Shown: positions 1-8,339 of the stretch, piece by piece
Position numbering within the stretch: position 1 is the first letter of the stretch
Layout of the letters: every line of letters starts with the position of its first letter
Assembly: GCA_963803245.1 (NCBI GenBank)
Contig: CAWDLI010000016.1
Location: 124,001 to 188,000, forward strand
Source of the DNA: JACVRW01 sp963803245
Lineage (GTDB): Bacteria; Actinomycetota; Thermoleophilia; Solirubrobacterales; Thermoleophilaceae
DNA: 64,000 nucleotides
Direction of reading: 5' to 3'
The notes under the pieces: generated by a model
What the model was told of the DNA's origin: nothing
Seen by the model: only the letters and a program-made list of their open reading frames with translations
Databases searched by the model: none
Translations under genes and position numbers: made by a program

Positions 1-185
1 TGGTCGAGGCCCACCTGATCGACTTCGAAGGCGACCTCTACGGGCAGCAGCTGCGCATCGCCTTCCTCGAGCGCATGCGCGGGGAGCGCCGCTTCGACTC
101 CGTGGACGCGCTCGTGGAGCAGATGCAGCGCGACGTGGTCCAGGCACGCGAGATCTGCGCCGGCACGAGCCACCCGGTCACGTGA
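1..185 (+). CDS. ribF: C-terminus of bifunctional riboflavin kinase/FAD synthetase (partial)
   Basis: Only the last 60 codons are present, read from base 3 to the TGA at 183-185. The translation contains LIDFEGDLYGQQLRIAFLER and then DSVDALVEQMQRDV, the typical end of the riboflavin kinase domain of RibF (beta strand LxDFxGDLYG, closing helix with a D-x-ALxxQxxxD pattern). RibF phosphorylates riboflavin and adenylates FMN to FAD in the cytosol. It lies 43 bp before rpsO; ribF followed by rpsO is a common bacterial order, which supports the call. The N-terminal adenylyltransferase domain lies outside the window. Confidence 0.85.
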   Translation, partial: VEAHLIDFEGDLYGQQLRIAFLERMRGERRFDSVDALVEQMQRDVVQAREICAGTSHPVT

Positions 186-212
186 GAGCCCTACGCACGG
201 CGGGTCGGCTGC

Positions 213-218
213 TACGGT
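213..218 (+). promoter_or_regulatory. Putative -10 box of rpsO (TACGGT)
   Basis: TACGGT lies 10 bases before the rpsO ATG, with no purine-rich Shine-Dalgarno sequence between them. Transcription starting about 7 bases after the box would give a leaderless or nearly leaderless mRNA. The same arrangement occurs at several other starts in the window. No good -35 box is visible. Confidence 0.4.
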
Positions 219-228
219 TTCGCGTCCG

Positions 229-498
229 ATGACGCTCACCGCGGACGCCAAGCGCGACATTGTCTCGAAGCACGGCAGGGCCAACGAGGACACCGGTTCC
301 ACGGAGGTCCAGGTCGCCCTGCTCACCGCGCGCATCAACGGGCTCACCGAGCACCTGCGCGAGCACAAGAAGGACCACCACTCGCGGCGTGGGCTGCTGA
401 TGCTCGTCGGCAAGCGCCGCCGGCTTCTGAAGTACCTTCAGCGCTCCGACATCGATCGCTACCGGACGCTGATTCAAGAACTCGGCCTGCGTAGGTGA
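229..498 (+). CDS. rpsO: 30S ribosomal protein S15
   Basis: The protein has 89 residues, the usual S15 length, and the family hallmarks TGSTEVQVALLTARINGLTEHL, HKKDHHSRRGLL and the ending KRRRLLKYLQ ... YRTLIQELGLRR are all present. S15 binds the central domain of 16S rRNA and nucleates platform assembly. The ATG at 229 is the only sensible start. The TGA overlaps the GTG of the following peroxiredoxin gene by four bases. pnp lies 3.6 kb downstream rather than adjacent, so the classic rpsO-pnp pair is interrupted here by two redox genes and a secreted peptidase. Confidence 0.97.
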   Translation: MTLTADAKRDIVSKHGRANEDTGSTEVQVALLTARINGLTEHLREHKKDHHSRRGLLMLVGKRRRLLKYLQRSDIDRYRTLIQELGLRR

Positions 499-959
499 TC
501 CAGGCGGGCGGGCCCGCCCCGGACTTCACACTCCGCGACCAGGACGGCAAGAAGGTCTCGCTTTCGGACTTCCGCGGCCGGACCGTGGTGCTCGTCTTCT
601 ACCCGCTCGACTTCAGCCCGATCTGCACGGACCAGCTGAACGTCTACCAGGAGGTGCTCGGCGAGCTCGCGGAGCGCGAAGTCACCCTCCTGGGGATCTC
701 GGTGGACTCGGCATTCGCGCACAAGGCCTTCCAGGACCATCTCGGCATTTCGATTCCGCTGCTGGCCGACTTCCACCCGAAGGGAGCCGTGGCCAGCGAC
801 TACGGGGTCTTCATCGAGGAGCGCGGGCACAGCCAGCGGGCGCTCGTGATGGTCGGCCCCGACGGCACGGTCACGTGGTCGCACACGTCGCCCTCGCCGC
901 TCGAGATCCCCGGCGTGAACCTGATCTTTGACGCGCTGGACCAGCAGCGCGCCGCCTGA
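495..959 (+). CDS. Peroxiredoxin (AhpE/BCP type)
   Basis: A 154-residue thioredoxin-fold peroxidase that reduces hydroperoxides in the cytosol. The N-terminus carries the AhpC/TSA signature APDFTLRDQDGKKVSLSDFRG, followed by VLVFYPLDFSPICTDQL, which places the peroxidatic cysteine at residue 44 with the family threonine or serine three residues before it (here S41). No obvious resolving cysteine follows, which favours a one-cysteine AhpE-like or atypical BCP mechanism using an external thiol. It starts at a GTG that overlaps the rpsO stop (GTGA). The next gene, a DsbA-like thiol protein, overlaps its 3' end; the pair may cooperate in thiol chemistry, but that is inference from position. Confidence 0.9.
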   Translation: MIQAGGPAPDFTLRDQDGKKVSLSDFRGRTVVLVFYPLDFSPICTDQLNVYQEVLGELAEREVTLLGISVDSAFAHKAFQDHLGISIPLLADFHPKGAVASDYGVFIEERGHSQRALVMVGPDGTVTWSHTSPSPLEIPGVNLIFDALDQQRAA

Positions 960-1434
960 CCCGGGTCCCGACGACCACGTCCGGGGCACCGGGCCGGTGG
1001 TGCTCGAGTACGCGGACCTCGAGTGCCCGCACTGCGCCCGTGCGCACCTGATCCTGAAGGCACTGCCCGTGCAGCGCGTGTTCAGGCACTTCCCGGTGAC
1101 CTCGAAGCATCCGCGCGCGCGGGTGCTGGCGTGCGCGACCGAGGCGGCCGCGCTTCAGGGGCGCTTCTGGGAGATGCACGACTCGCTGCTCGAGGATCAG
1201 GCCCATCTGGACCAGCCGCACCTCTGGGAGCGCGCGCGGACGCTCGGGCTCGATCTGGAGCGCTTCGAGCACGACCGGCGCTCGCCCGAGGTCGCGGAGC
1301 GGGTGCAGCGCGACTTCCGCACGGGCGTTCGCGCGGGCGTGGTCACCACACCCACCCAGTTCGTGGACGGGGTGGCGCACCCCGGCATCCCGGACGGGGA
1401 CCTGGTCGCGCGTTTGGGGCGTTTCACTTCATAA
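928..1434 (+). CDS. DsbA-family thioredoxin-like protein
   Basis: A 168-residue protein of the DsbA/thioredoxin_4 type. A C-P-H-C redox motif sits at residues 33-36 after the strand VVLEYADLE, a helical insertion follows, and the cis-proline loop is seen as VVTTPTQFVDG near residue 145. No signal peptide is visible, so it is probably cytosolic or a thiol partner of the preceding peroxiredoxin. The start is uncertain. The only upstream start codon in frame that keeps the conserved DHV..G..VVLEY segment is the TTG at 928, 32 bases inside the peroxiredoxin gene; starting at the GTG at 997 would remove part of the first strand. Confidence 0.75.
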   Translation: MTRWTSSAPPDPGPDDHVRGTGPVVLEYADLECPHCARAHLILKALPVQRVFRHFPVTSKHPRARVLACATEAAALQGRFWEMHDSLLEDQAHLDQPHLWERARTLGLDLERFEHDRRSPEVAERVQRDFRTGVRAGVVTTPTQFVDGVAHPGIPDGDLVARLGRFTS

Positions 1435-1518
1435 ACGACCGGGTACATCAGGAGCGCGCTTCGCCCGCGGGGTCAACGATTCGGGCGGCGCTCCTTCCAA
1501 CAGACGAAAGCGAGCCTC

Positions 1519-3960
1519 ATGCGCCTGGTCGTCCGGTGCCTGTTCCTGTCGTGCCTCGGAATGCTCGGCTTCGCGAGCACGGCGAGCGCAGCCGGCCTGT
1601 TCACGGGCCCGGTGTCGGCGGCCGGGGCGGTGGAGCGCAGCTGCGCGCAGAGCCGGCTCTCCTCAGGCGCCGGCTATGCGCAGAAGACGGTCACGATGCC
1701 CGCACCTGGCGCCGTCACGGCGCGCCTCGACGCGGCGGGTGGCGACTGGGACCTGGCCGTCTTCGAGGCCGACACGGGGCAGGTCGTGGCCGGCTCGGCG
1801 TATCGCGGCTCCCGTGAGCTTGCCTCTGGATACGCGATCGCCGGCGAGCGGCTCGTGGTCCAGGCGTGCCGGCTGTCCGGAACCGTCTCCACCGCGTCTC
1901 TGAAGGTCGATTCCACGGCAATCAGCACCTCGGGCGTCCAGACCTCGAAGCTCGTGCGCGTGTCCACGCCCACGCTCGCGCGCCGCAACGAACTGGCATC
2001 GCTCGGCCTCGACGTGACCGAGCACGGCGGCCCGGGCTTCCTCGAGGTCGTGCTCCACGGAGCCGCCGACGCGACCAAGCTCGCCGCGCGCAACTTCACA
2101 TTCGCCGTCGACGTGCCGGACCTGGCGCTCGCCGCCAAGAGCGATCGCGCCGCGGACGCGCGCTTCGCCAAGGCCTATCCGAACACCGAGCTCCCGAGCG
2201 GCCAGAACACCTATCGCCGCCTGTTCGACTACAGCGAGGACATGAAGCGGCTCGCGCGCGAGCACCCTGACCTGGTGCGGCCCATCACCCTCAACCACCT
2301 CACCTACGAGGGGCGCCCGGTGGAGGGCGTCGAGATCGCGACCAACCCGGGGGCGCGCGACGGCCGGCCGGTGTTCCTCCAGATGGGCGTACACCACGCC
2401 CGCGAGTGGCCGTCGGGCGAGCACGCCATGGAATGGGCCTACGAGCTCGTGCTCGGCTACCGCAACGGCGACGCGCGCGTGCGCCGGCTCGTGCAGGGCA
2501 CGCGGACCATCGTGATCCCGGTGGTCAACCCCGACGGCTTCAACGCCTCACGCGAGGCCGGCCAGCTCTACCTGAACGGCGACGGGGCGGACACCGACGC
2601 CGACGGCAGCGGCGACATCAGCGACGAGGAGTTCCTGCTCGCCGCCGCCACCCACCCGAACGAGTACCGGCGCAAGAACTGCCGGCTCGTGACCGACGCG
2701 GCTGCGGGCAACTGCAACCAGCTCTCGCTCGGCGCCGCCGAGCCCGGGGTGGACCCGAACCGCAACTACGGCGCCTTCTGGGGCGGTCCCGGCGCGGACA
2801 CCAACCCGCTGATCCAGACCTATCGCGGCCCCTCACCGTTCTCGGAGCCCGAGAGCCAGAACGTGCGCGAGCTCGTCTCGGGCCGTCAGGTCACGACGCT
2901 GATCACCAACCACACCTTCTCGGGCCTCGTGCTGCGCCCGCCCGGGATCGCGGCACAGGGCTCCACGCCCGACGAGCCGATCTACAAGGCGCTCGGCGCG
3001 CGCATGGCGGGCGAGAACGGCTACGCCAACCAGTACGGGTACGAGCTCTACGACACCACCGGTACGACCGAGGACTGGAGCTACTGGTCCACGGGCGGGC
3101 TGGGCTTCACGTTCGAGATCGGCGACCTGGGCTTCCACCCGCCGTTCGCGGAGACCGTGGCCGAGTGGAACGGCACGAGCGATGACGCCACCGGCGGCGG
3201 CAACCGGCTGGCCTACTACCACGCGCAGGAGAACACGGCCGACGTGGCCCGGCACTCGGTGCTCGCGGGGCAGGCGCCCGCCGGTGCGGTGCTCCGGCTG
3301 AAGAAGTCCTTCCAGACGCCCACCTACAGCGGCTCCACGTTCACGGACACGCTCGAGTCGACGCTGCAGGTTGGCTCCGGCGGGACCTTCGACTGGCACG
3401 TGAACCCGTCGACGCGCCCGCTCGCCATCAAGTCGAGCGGCCGGCCGGCGACAGGAGCTCCGAGCGCACCGCAGCAGTTCACCGCGCGTGGGGGCACGGT
3501 CCCGTGCGCGAACTTCGACACCCCGCCGGCGAGCTGTTACGAGGACCACCTGGTCAGCGTCCCGAGCGGAACGGCGATCGACAACGCGAAGGTCACGATC
3601 CGGGTCCAGTGGCTCACACCGGCCAGCGACTACGACATGAAGGTCTACCGTGCGGACGCGGCGGGGAACGCGACGGGCGAGGCGATCGCCGAGTCGGCCC
3701 AGGGCACCACCTCGTTCGAGGAGACCGCCCTCACCGAGCCGAGGGGCAGGTACGTGGTCCGAGTCGTTAACTTCGCGGGTGTCGAGCCCTGGACGGGCAG
3801 CGTCACCTTCGCCGGCCCCGATCAAGGGCCGCGACAGGAGACCTGGACGCTCTTCTGCGAGCAGCCGGAGGGCACCATCCGGTCGGCACGACAGGTGCTC
3901 GTGAACCGCGGCCAGCGCCGTGTGCTCGACCTGCGCACGGACTGCAAAGTGCGTCGCTGA
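1519..3960 (+). CDS. Secreted M14 zinc carboxypeptidase with EF-hand-like insertion
   Basis: An 813-residue exported protein. Residues 1-26 form a Sec signal peptide (basic start, hydrophobic core, ASTASA-AG cleavage region). The M14 peptidase domain spans about 220-580: the zinc ligands are H293 and E296 in HAREWPSGE and H465 in TNHTFSG, and the catalytic glutamate is E533 in FTFEIGD. Such enzymes remove C-terminal amino acids from peptides outside the cell. An insertion at D360-E371 reads DADGSGDISDEE and matches the 12-residue EF-hand calcium loop. Residues about 600-813 look like one or two beta-sandwich domains with paired cysteines. It stands alone with no neighbour of clear related function. 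Confidence 0.9.
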   Translation: MRLVVRCLFLSCLGMLGFASTASAAGLFTGPVSAAGAVERSCAQSRLSSGAGYAQKTVTMPAPGAVTARLDAAGGDWDLAVFEADTGQVVAGSAYRGSRELASGYAIAGERLVVQACRLSGTVSTASLKVDSTAISTSGVQTSKLVRVSTPTLARRNELASLGLDVTEHGGPGFLEVVLHGAADATKLAARNFTFAVDVPDLALAAKSDRAADARFAKAYPNTELPSGQNTYRRLFDYSEDMKRLAREHPDLVRPITLNHLTYEGRPVEGVEIATNPGARDGRPVFLQMGVHHAREWPSGEHAMEWAYELVLGYRNGDARVRRLVQGTRTIVIPVVNPDGFNASREAGQLYLNGDGADTDADGSGDISDEEFLLAAATHPNEYRRKNCRLVTDAAAGNCNQLSLGAAEPGVDPNRNYGAFWGGPGADTNPLIQTYRGPSPFSEPESQNVRELVSGRQVTTLITNHTFSGLVLRPPGIAAQGSTPDEPIYKALGARMAGENGYANQYGYELYDTTGTTEDWSYWSTGGLGFTFEIGDLGFHPPFAETVAEWNGTSDDATGGGNRLAYYHAQENTADVARHSVLAGQAPAGAVLRLKKSFQTPTYSGSTFTDTLESTLQVGSGGTFDWHVNPSTRPLAIKSSGRPATGAPSAPQQFTARGGTVPCANFDTPPASCYEDHLVSVPSGTAIDNAKVTIRVQWLTPASDYDMKVYRADAAGNATGEAIAESAQGTTSFEETALTEPRGRYVVRVVNFAGVEPWTGSVTFAGPDQGPRQETWTLFCEQPEGTIRSARQVLVNRGQRRVLDLRTDCKVRR

Positions 3961-3997
3961 GCAGCGCTCCCGAAGGGGACCTTTCGAAGGCCGCTGC

Positions 3998-4068
3998 TAG
4001 CATCGGCCGCGTTCTCAATAGGACGAAAAAACGCATGTCGCCAACCGGAGGCGACCGAAAGGACCAAC
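3998..4068 (+). promoter_or_regulatory. pnp promoter -10 and 5' leader with ribosome binding site
   Basis: TAGCAT at 3998-4003 is a plausible -10 box. It would start a transcript near 4010, leaving a leader of about 60 bases. The leader ends in purine-rich GGAGGCGACCGAAAGGA, a clear ribosome binding site 6-8 bases before the ATG. This differs from the leaderless-looking genes nearby. pnp leaders in other bacteria carry autoregulatory stems, but I see no strong stem here. Confidence 0.4.
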
Positions 4069-6354
4069 ATGACTGATGGTGTTAGCCGGGTCTCCCTCGA
4101 GGTCGGGGGTACCGAGATCTCGTTCGAGACCGGCAAGCTCGCCAAGCAGGCGAGCGGCTCCGTCGTCGTTCGCGCAGGAGACACGATGGTGCTCTCCACT
4201 GCCACGGCAGGCAACGTTCGCGACGTCGACTTCCTCCCGCTGACCGTCGATGTGGAGGAGCGCATGTACGCCACGGGCAAGATCCCGGGCAGCTTCTTCC
4301 GCCGCGAGGCGCGCGCCGGTGAGAAGGCGACGCTCACGGCCCGGATGATCGACCGGCCGCTTCGCCCGCTCTTCCCGAAGGGCTGGAACCGCGAGACGCA
4401 GCTCGTCTCGATCACGATGTCCGTGGATCACGTCAACCCCTACGACATCCTCGCGATGAACGGCGCCAGCGCCGCTCTCATGATCTCGGACATCCCGTTC
4501 CCGGCACCCGTCGGTGCTGTGCGGATCGGCCAGGACTCCGAGGGCAGCTTCATCGTGAACCCGGACGAGGAGTGGCTGCAGGAGAGCCCGCTCGACCTGG
4601 TGGTGGCCGGCACCGAGGAGGCCATCCTGATGGTCGAGGCCGGCGCCAGCGAGATCACCGAGGCGGAGATCCTCGACGCGCTCGACATCGCTCACAACGA
4701 GATCAAGCGGCTCTGCGAGGCACAGCACGACCTGCGCAAGCAGGCGGGCAAGGACAAGATCGAGCACACCGCCCCGGCGGTTGACGAGAGCCTCAGCTCC
4801 GAGCTGCAGGAGCGCTTCGGGTCGTCTCTCGACGAGGCCACCCAGGTGGTCGACAAGCTCGAGCGCCAGGACGCCACCAAGCGCGTGGAGGAGGAGTCGC
4901 TCGAGTCACTCGCCGGCGACGCCGACGATTCCGATCGCCGGGCGGCGGTGCAGCGCGCGTTCGACGCGCTCGAGAAGGACATCATCCGGAAGCGGATCGC
5001 CGTGGACAAGAAGCGTCCCGACGGCCGCGCGGCGGATGAGCTGCGCGACATCTGGATCGAGGTTGGCATCGCCCCCCGCACGCACGGGTCGGCGATCTTC
5101 ACCCGCGGCCAGACCCAGGCGTTCTCGGTTGCCGCGCTCGGCACCACCCGTGACGAGATGAGGCTCGACACACTCGGGCTCCAGGAGAAGAAGCACTACT
5201 TCCACCACTACAACTTCCCGCCGTTCTCGGTCGGGGAGGCGGGCTTCATGCGCGGACCCAAGCGCCGCGACATCGGACACGGAGCGCTCGCGGAGCGCGC
5301 GCTCGTGCCGGTGGTCCCGACCGTGGACGAGTTTCCGTACACGGTTCGCGTGGTCTCGGACATCCTCGAGTCGAACGGCTCGTCGTCCATGGCCTCGGTC
5401 TGCGGCTCGAGCCTGTCCCTGATGGACGCCGGGGTGCCGATCAAGGCGCCGGTGGCGGGCATCGCGATGGGGCTGATCAAGGAGGGCGACGACTACGTCG
5501 TGCTCACCGACATCGCGGGCGTGGAGGACCACCTGGGCGACATGGACTTCAAGGTCGCCGGTACGTCCGAGGGCATCACCGCGCTCCAGATGGACATCAA
5601 GATCTCGGGCGTCACGTTCGACATCCTGCGCGACGCGCTCACGCAGGCCCAGAACGCCCGGCTCGCGATCCTCGGCAAGATGAAGGACGCGATCTCCGAG
5701 CCGCGTGCCGAGCTGTCGGCCTACGCGCCGCGGATCTCGCAGATCCAGATCGACACCGAGAAGATCGGCGCCGTCATCGGCAAGGGCGGCGAGACCATTC
5801 GCGCGCTCTCCGAGGAGTTCGAGGCTCAGATCGACATCGACGACGACGGGACCATCCGCATCTACGCGGCTACCGGCGAGCAGGGCGACGCCCTGACCGA
5901 CCGGATCCGCCAGATGACCAAGGAGGTCGAGGTCGGCGACGAGTTCACCGGCAAGGTGGTCAAGACCACGACCTTCGGCGCCTTCATCGAGCTCGCCAAG
6001 GGCACCGACGGCCTGCTGCACATCTCGAACGTCTCGCCGGGCCAGCGCGTCGACACGGTTGAGGACGTGCTCAACCGCGGCGACGAGCTCAAGGTGAAGG
6101 TCGTGGAGGTGGACCGCGAGCGCGGCCGCATCGGCCTGCGCCTCGCGGAGGACCCGGACGTCGCGGGCAAGTCGAAGGAGGAGCTGGCCTCGGTCGGCAC
6201 CGGCGACAAGGGCCCGCGCGGCGGTGGTGACCGCGGTGACCGCGGTGACCGTGGCGGACGCGGCGGGAACGGCGGACGTCGCCGTGAGGGCGGCGGACGC
6301 GGCGGGCGCGATCGCGACCGTGACCGCGATCGCAACCGGCGGGACGAGCGCTGA
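4069..6354 (+). CDS. pnp: Polyribonucleotide nucleotidyltransferase (PNPase)
   Basis: A 761-residue 3'-5' phosphorolytic exoribonuclease, a cytosolic homotrimer. The first RNase PH domain is marked by FLPLTVDVEERMYATGKIPGS and RMIDRPLRPLFPKGW. The second (from about 320) has RPDGRAADELR, RGPKRRDIGHGALAERAL and SILESNGSSSMAS-type motifs. A KH domain follows (KIGAVIGKGGETIRAL, about 565-625), then an S1 domain (GDEFTGKVVKTTTFGAFIEL), and a low-complexity tail of about 60 residues rich in Gly, Arg and Asp. That tail could bind RNA, or dock RNase J or RNase Y (both encoded in this window); this is inference. The stop overlaps the probable CTG start of the next gene. Confidence 0.97.
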   Translation: MTDGVSRVSLEVGGTEISFETGKLAKQASGSVVVRAGDTMVLSTATAGNVRDVDFLPLTVDVEERMYATGKIPGSFFRREARAGEKATLTARMIDRPLRPLFPKGWNRETQLVSITMSVDHVNPYDILAMNGASAALMISDIPFPAPVGAVRIGQDSEGSFIVNPDEEWLQESPLDLVVAGTEEAILMVEAGASEITEAEILDALDIAHNEIKRLCEAQHDLRKQAGKDKIEHTAPAVDESLSSELQERFGSSLDEATQVVDKLERQDATKRVEEESLESLAGDADDSDRRAAVQRAFDALEKDIIRKRIAVDKKRPDGRAADELRDIWIEVGIAPRTHGSAIFTRGQTQAFSVAALGTTRDEMRLDTLGLQEKKHYFHHYNFPPFSVGEAGFMRGPKRRDIGHGALAERALVPVVPTVDEFPYTVRVVSDILESNGSSSMASVCGSSLSLMDAGVPIKAPVAGIAMGLIKEGDDYVVLTDIAGVEDHLGDMDFKVAGTSEGITALQMDIKISGVTFDILRDALTQAQNARLAILGKMKDAISEPRAELSAYAPRISQIQIDTEKIGAVIGKGGETIRALSEEFEAQIDIDDDGTIRIYAATGEQGDALTDRIRQMTKEVEVGDEFTGKVVKTTTFGAFIELAKGTDGLLHISNVSPGQRVDTVEDVLNRGDELKVKVVEVDRERGRIGLRLAEDPDVAGKSKEELASVGTGDKGPRGGGDRGDRGDRGGRGGNGGRRREGGGRGGRDRDRDRDRNRRDER

Positions 6355-7631
6355 GCAAGCAGCAGCCTGTTCTGACGACCCTGGACTCGGGCGTCAGGGT
6401 CGCTACCGAGGCCATGCCCTCGGTTCGCTCGATCGCGCTCGGATTCTGGATCCGGGCGGGGTCGCGCGACGAGGGCGATGAGCAGGCGGGGATCTCGCAT
6501 TTCCTCGAACACCTCCTGTTCAAGGGCACGGACCGCTTCAGCTCGCTCGAGATAGACGAGGCGTTCGACGCGATGGGGGCGGAGGTCAATGCCGGCACCG
6601 GCAAGGAGACGACCTCCGTCTACTCGCGCTTTCTCGACGGGCACCTGGAGCGGGCGTTCGACCTGCTCCAGGACATGGTCCTGCACCCGGCCTACCCGGA
6701 CATCGACTCCGAGCGGCAGGTGGTGATCGAGGAGATCGCCATGTACGAGGACGAGCCCCAGGACAAGGTGCACGACGTCTTCGCCGGAGCGCTCTTCGGC
6801 GAGCATCCGCTGGGGCGCCCGATCATCGGCCGCGCCGAGGTGGTGTCCTCCGTGCCGGTGCCCAACATCGCGGCCTGGCACGACAGCCGCTACGTGCCGG
6901 GCGGGATCGTGGTCGCCGCCGCGGGCAACGTGGACCACGACCAGCTCGTCGGGCTGGTCGAGAAGGCCTTCAACGGTGCTCCGCCGGCCGCGGGGCCGGC
7001 AGACCTGGTGGCCCCGGCGGGCGCCGGTGACCGGCTGCGCTTCCACCGCAAGGACACCGAGCAGTACCACCTCTGCCTCGGGGCACCGGGCATCCCGCGC
7101 GGCGACGACCGCCGCTTCGCTCTCAGGATCCTCGACACGATCCTCGGCGGGTCGACCTCGTCGAGGCTCTTCCAGGAGGTTCGCGAGAAGCGCGGCCTGG
7201 CCTATTCGGTCTACTCCTACACGAGCCACTACGCCGACACCGGTCAGGTGGCCGTCTACGTGGGCACTCGGCCCGACAACGTGGGCGAGGCCTTCGAGGT
7301 CATCGGAGTGGAGCTGCGGCGCCTGATCGAGGACGGGGTGACGGCGGACGAGCTCGAGCGCGCCCGCGACAACGTGAAGGGGCGCACCGTGCTGTCGATG
7401 GAGTCCACGTCCACGCGCATGAACCGCCTCGGCAGCTCGCTGCTCATGGGTGTCCCGCTGCTCACCGTCGACGAGGTGCTGGCGGCGTTCGACGCGGTCA
7501 CGCTCGACGACGTGACCGACCTGGCGCGCGAGCTCTGGCTGCCCGAGTCGCTCGCCGCGGCCGGCGTGGGGGCGGACGAGGACACCTTCCGCTCGGCGCT
7601 CGGCTCGGTGAGCGCCGAACTCGTGGCGTGA
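6351..7631 (+). CDS. M16-family zinc peptidase (probable CTG start)
   Basis: An insulinase-type peptidase with the inverted zinc motif HFLEH and the distal glutamate in EEIAMYEDEP. The C-terminal half carries the family R/Y pocket region (REKRGLAYSVYSY). pnp followed by an M16 peptidase is a common actinobacterial order. The obvious ATG at 6414 would cut off the conserved first strand. Translation upstream reads LSKQQPVLTTLDSGVRVATE, the usual M16 N-terminus, and the only possible start there is the CTG at 6351, which overlaps the pnp stop as CTGA. From that codon the protein has 426 residues, a normal length for the family. The start is inferred; the family call is firm. Confidence 0.88.
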   Translation: MSKQQPVLTTLDSGVRVATEAMPSVRSIALGFWIRAGSRDEGDEQAGISHFLEHLLFKGTDRFSSLEIDEAFDAMGAEVNAGTGKETTSVYSRFLDGHLERAFDLLQDMVLHPAYPDIDSERQVVIEEIAMYEDEPQDKVHDVFAGALFGEHPLGRPIIGRAEVVSSVPVPNIAAWHDSRYVPGGIVVAAAGNVDHDQLVGLVEKAFNGAPPAAGPADLVAPAGAGDRLRFHRKDTEQYHLCLGAPGIPRGDDRRFALRILDTILGGSTSSRLFQEVREKRGLAYSVYSYTSHYADTGQVAVYVGTRPDNVGEAFEVIGVELRRLIEDGVTADELERARDNVKGRTVLSMESTSTRMNRLGSSLLMGVPLLTVDEVLAAFDAVTLDDVTDLARELWLPESLAAAGVGADEDTFRSALGSVSAELVA

Positions 7632-8284
7632 TCAACGTCGCCGTCTCCGGTGCGGCGGGTCGCATGGGGCAGACGGTGTGCTCGGCGGTCGAGGGCGCGG
7701 ATGACATGTCCCTGGTCGGACGGGCCGATCCGCAGCTCGGCGTCTCTCTTGCGGACGTGCTCGGCGACGCCGACGTGGTCGTGGACTTCAGCCAGCCGAC
7801 CGTGGCGCTCGAGAACGCGCGCGCATGCCTCGAGGCCGGCGTGCACTGCGTGATGGGCACCACCGGGGCCTCGTTCGACGAGCTTCGCGGGGTGGGGAGC
7901 GCCAACCTCTTCGTGGCGCCGAACTTCGCGATCGGCGCGGTGCTGATGATGCGCTTCGCCGCTCAGGCCGCGGAGCACATGCCGGAGAGCGAGATCGTGG
8001 AGCTGCACCACGACGGCAAGCTCGACGCCCCTTCCGGCACCGCCAAGCGCACGGCGGAGCTGATGCGGGCCGCCGGGGGCAACGTGCACGAGCCGATCCA
8101 CTCCGTGCGGCTCCCGGGGCTGGTCGCGCACCAGGAGGTGCTCTTGGGCGGGCAGGGGGAGACGCTGTCGATTCGCCACGACTCCACCTCGCGGGAGAGC
8201 TTCATGCCGGGGGTCCTGCTGGCGGTCCGGAAGGTCGGGGAACTCGAGGATTCGCCTGTGGTCGGGCTGGAGCACCTGCTCTAG
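7628..8284 (+). CDS. dapB: 4-hydroxy-tetrahydrodipicolinate reductase
   Basis: DapB makes tetrahydrodipicolinate with NAD(P)H in the lysine/diaminopimelate pathway. The N-terminus VAVSGAAGRMGQTV is the nucleotide-binding GxxGxMG loop. The catalytic stretch reads ELHHDGKLDAPSGTA (the HH and K residues plus the PSGT substrate loop). At 218 residues it is short compared with the usual 240-270, like other compact actinobacterial versions. The GTG start overlaps the M16 stop (GTGA), so pnp, the M16 peptidase and dapB are probably co-translated. dapA, dapF and dapL also lie in this window but in separate units. Confidence 0.95.
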   Translation: MINVAVSGAAGRMGQTVCSAVEGADDMSLVGRADPQLGVSLADVLGDADVVVDFSQPTVALENARACLEAGVHCVMGTTGASFDELRGVGSANLFVAPNFAIGAVLMMRFAAQAAEHMPESEIVELHHDGKLDAPSGTAKRTAELMRAAGGNVHEPIHSVRLPGLVAHQEVLLGGQGETLSIRHDSTSRESFMPGVLLAVRKVGELEDSPVVGLEHLL

Positions 8285-8339
8285 CCGGCACCCGGAGGGG
8301 GTTGACCCCGGCGGCCCGGCGGGGGCAGTATGTGTCGCA

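Noticed and set aside
1663..3825. Several long frames opposite the M14 peptidase
   Set aside because: Same antisense GC effect; no start signals or recognisable motifs.
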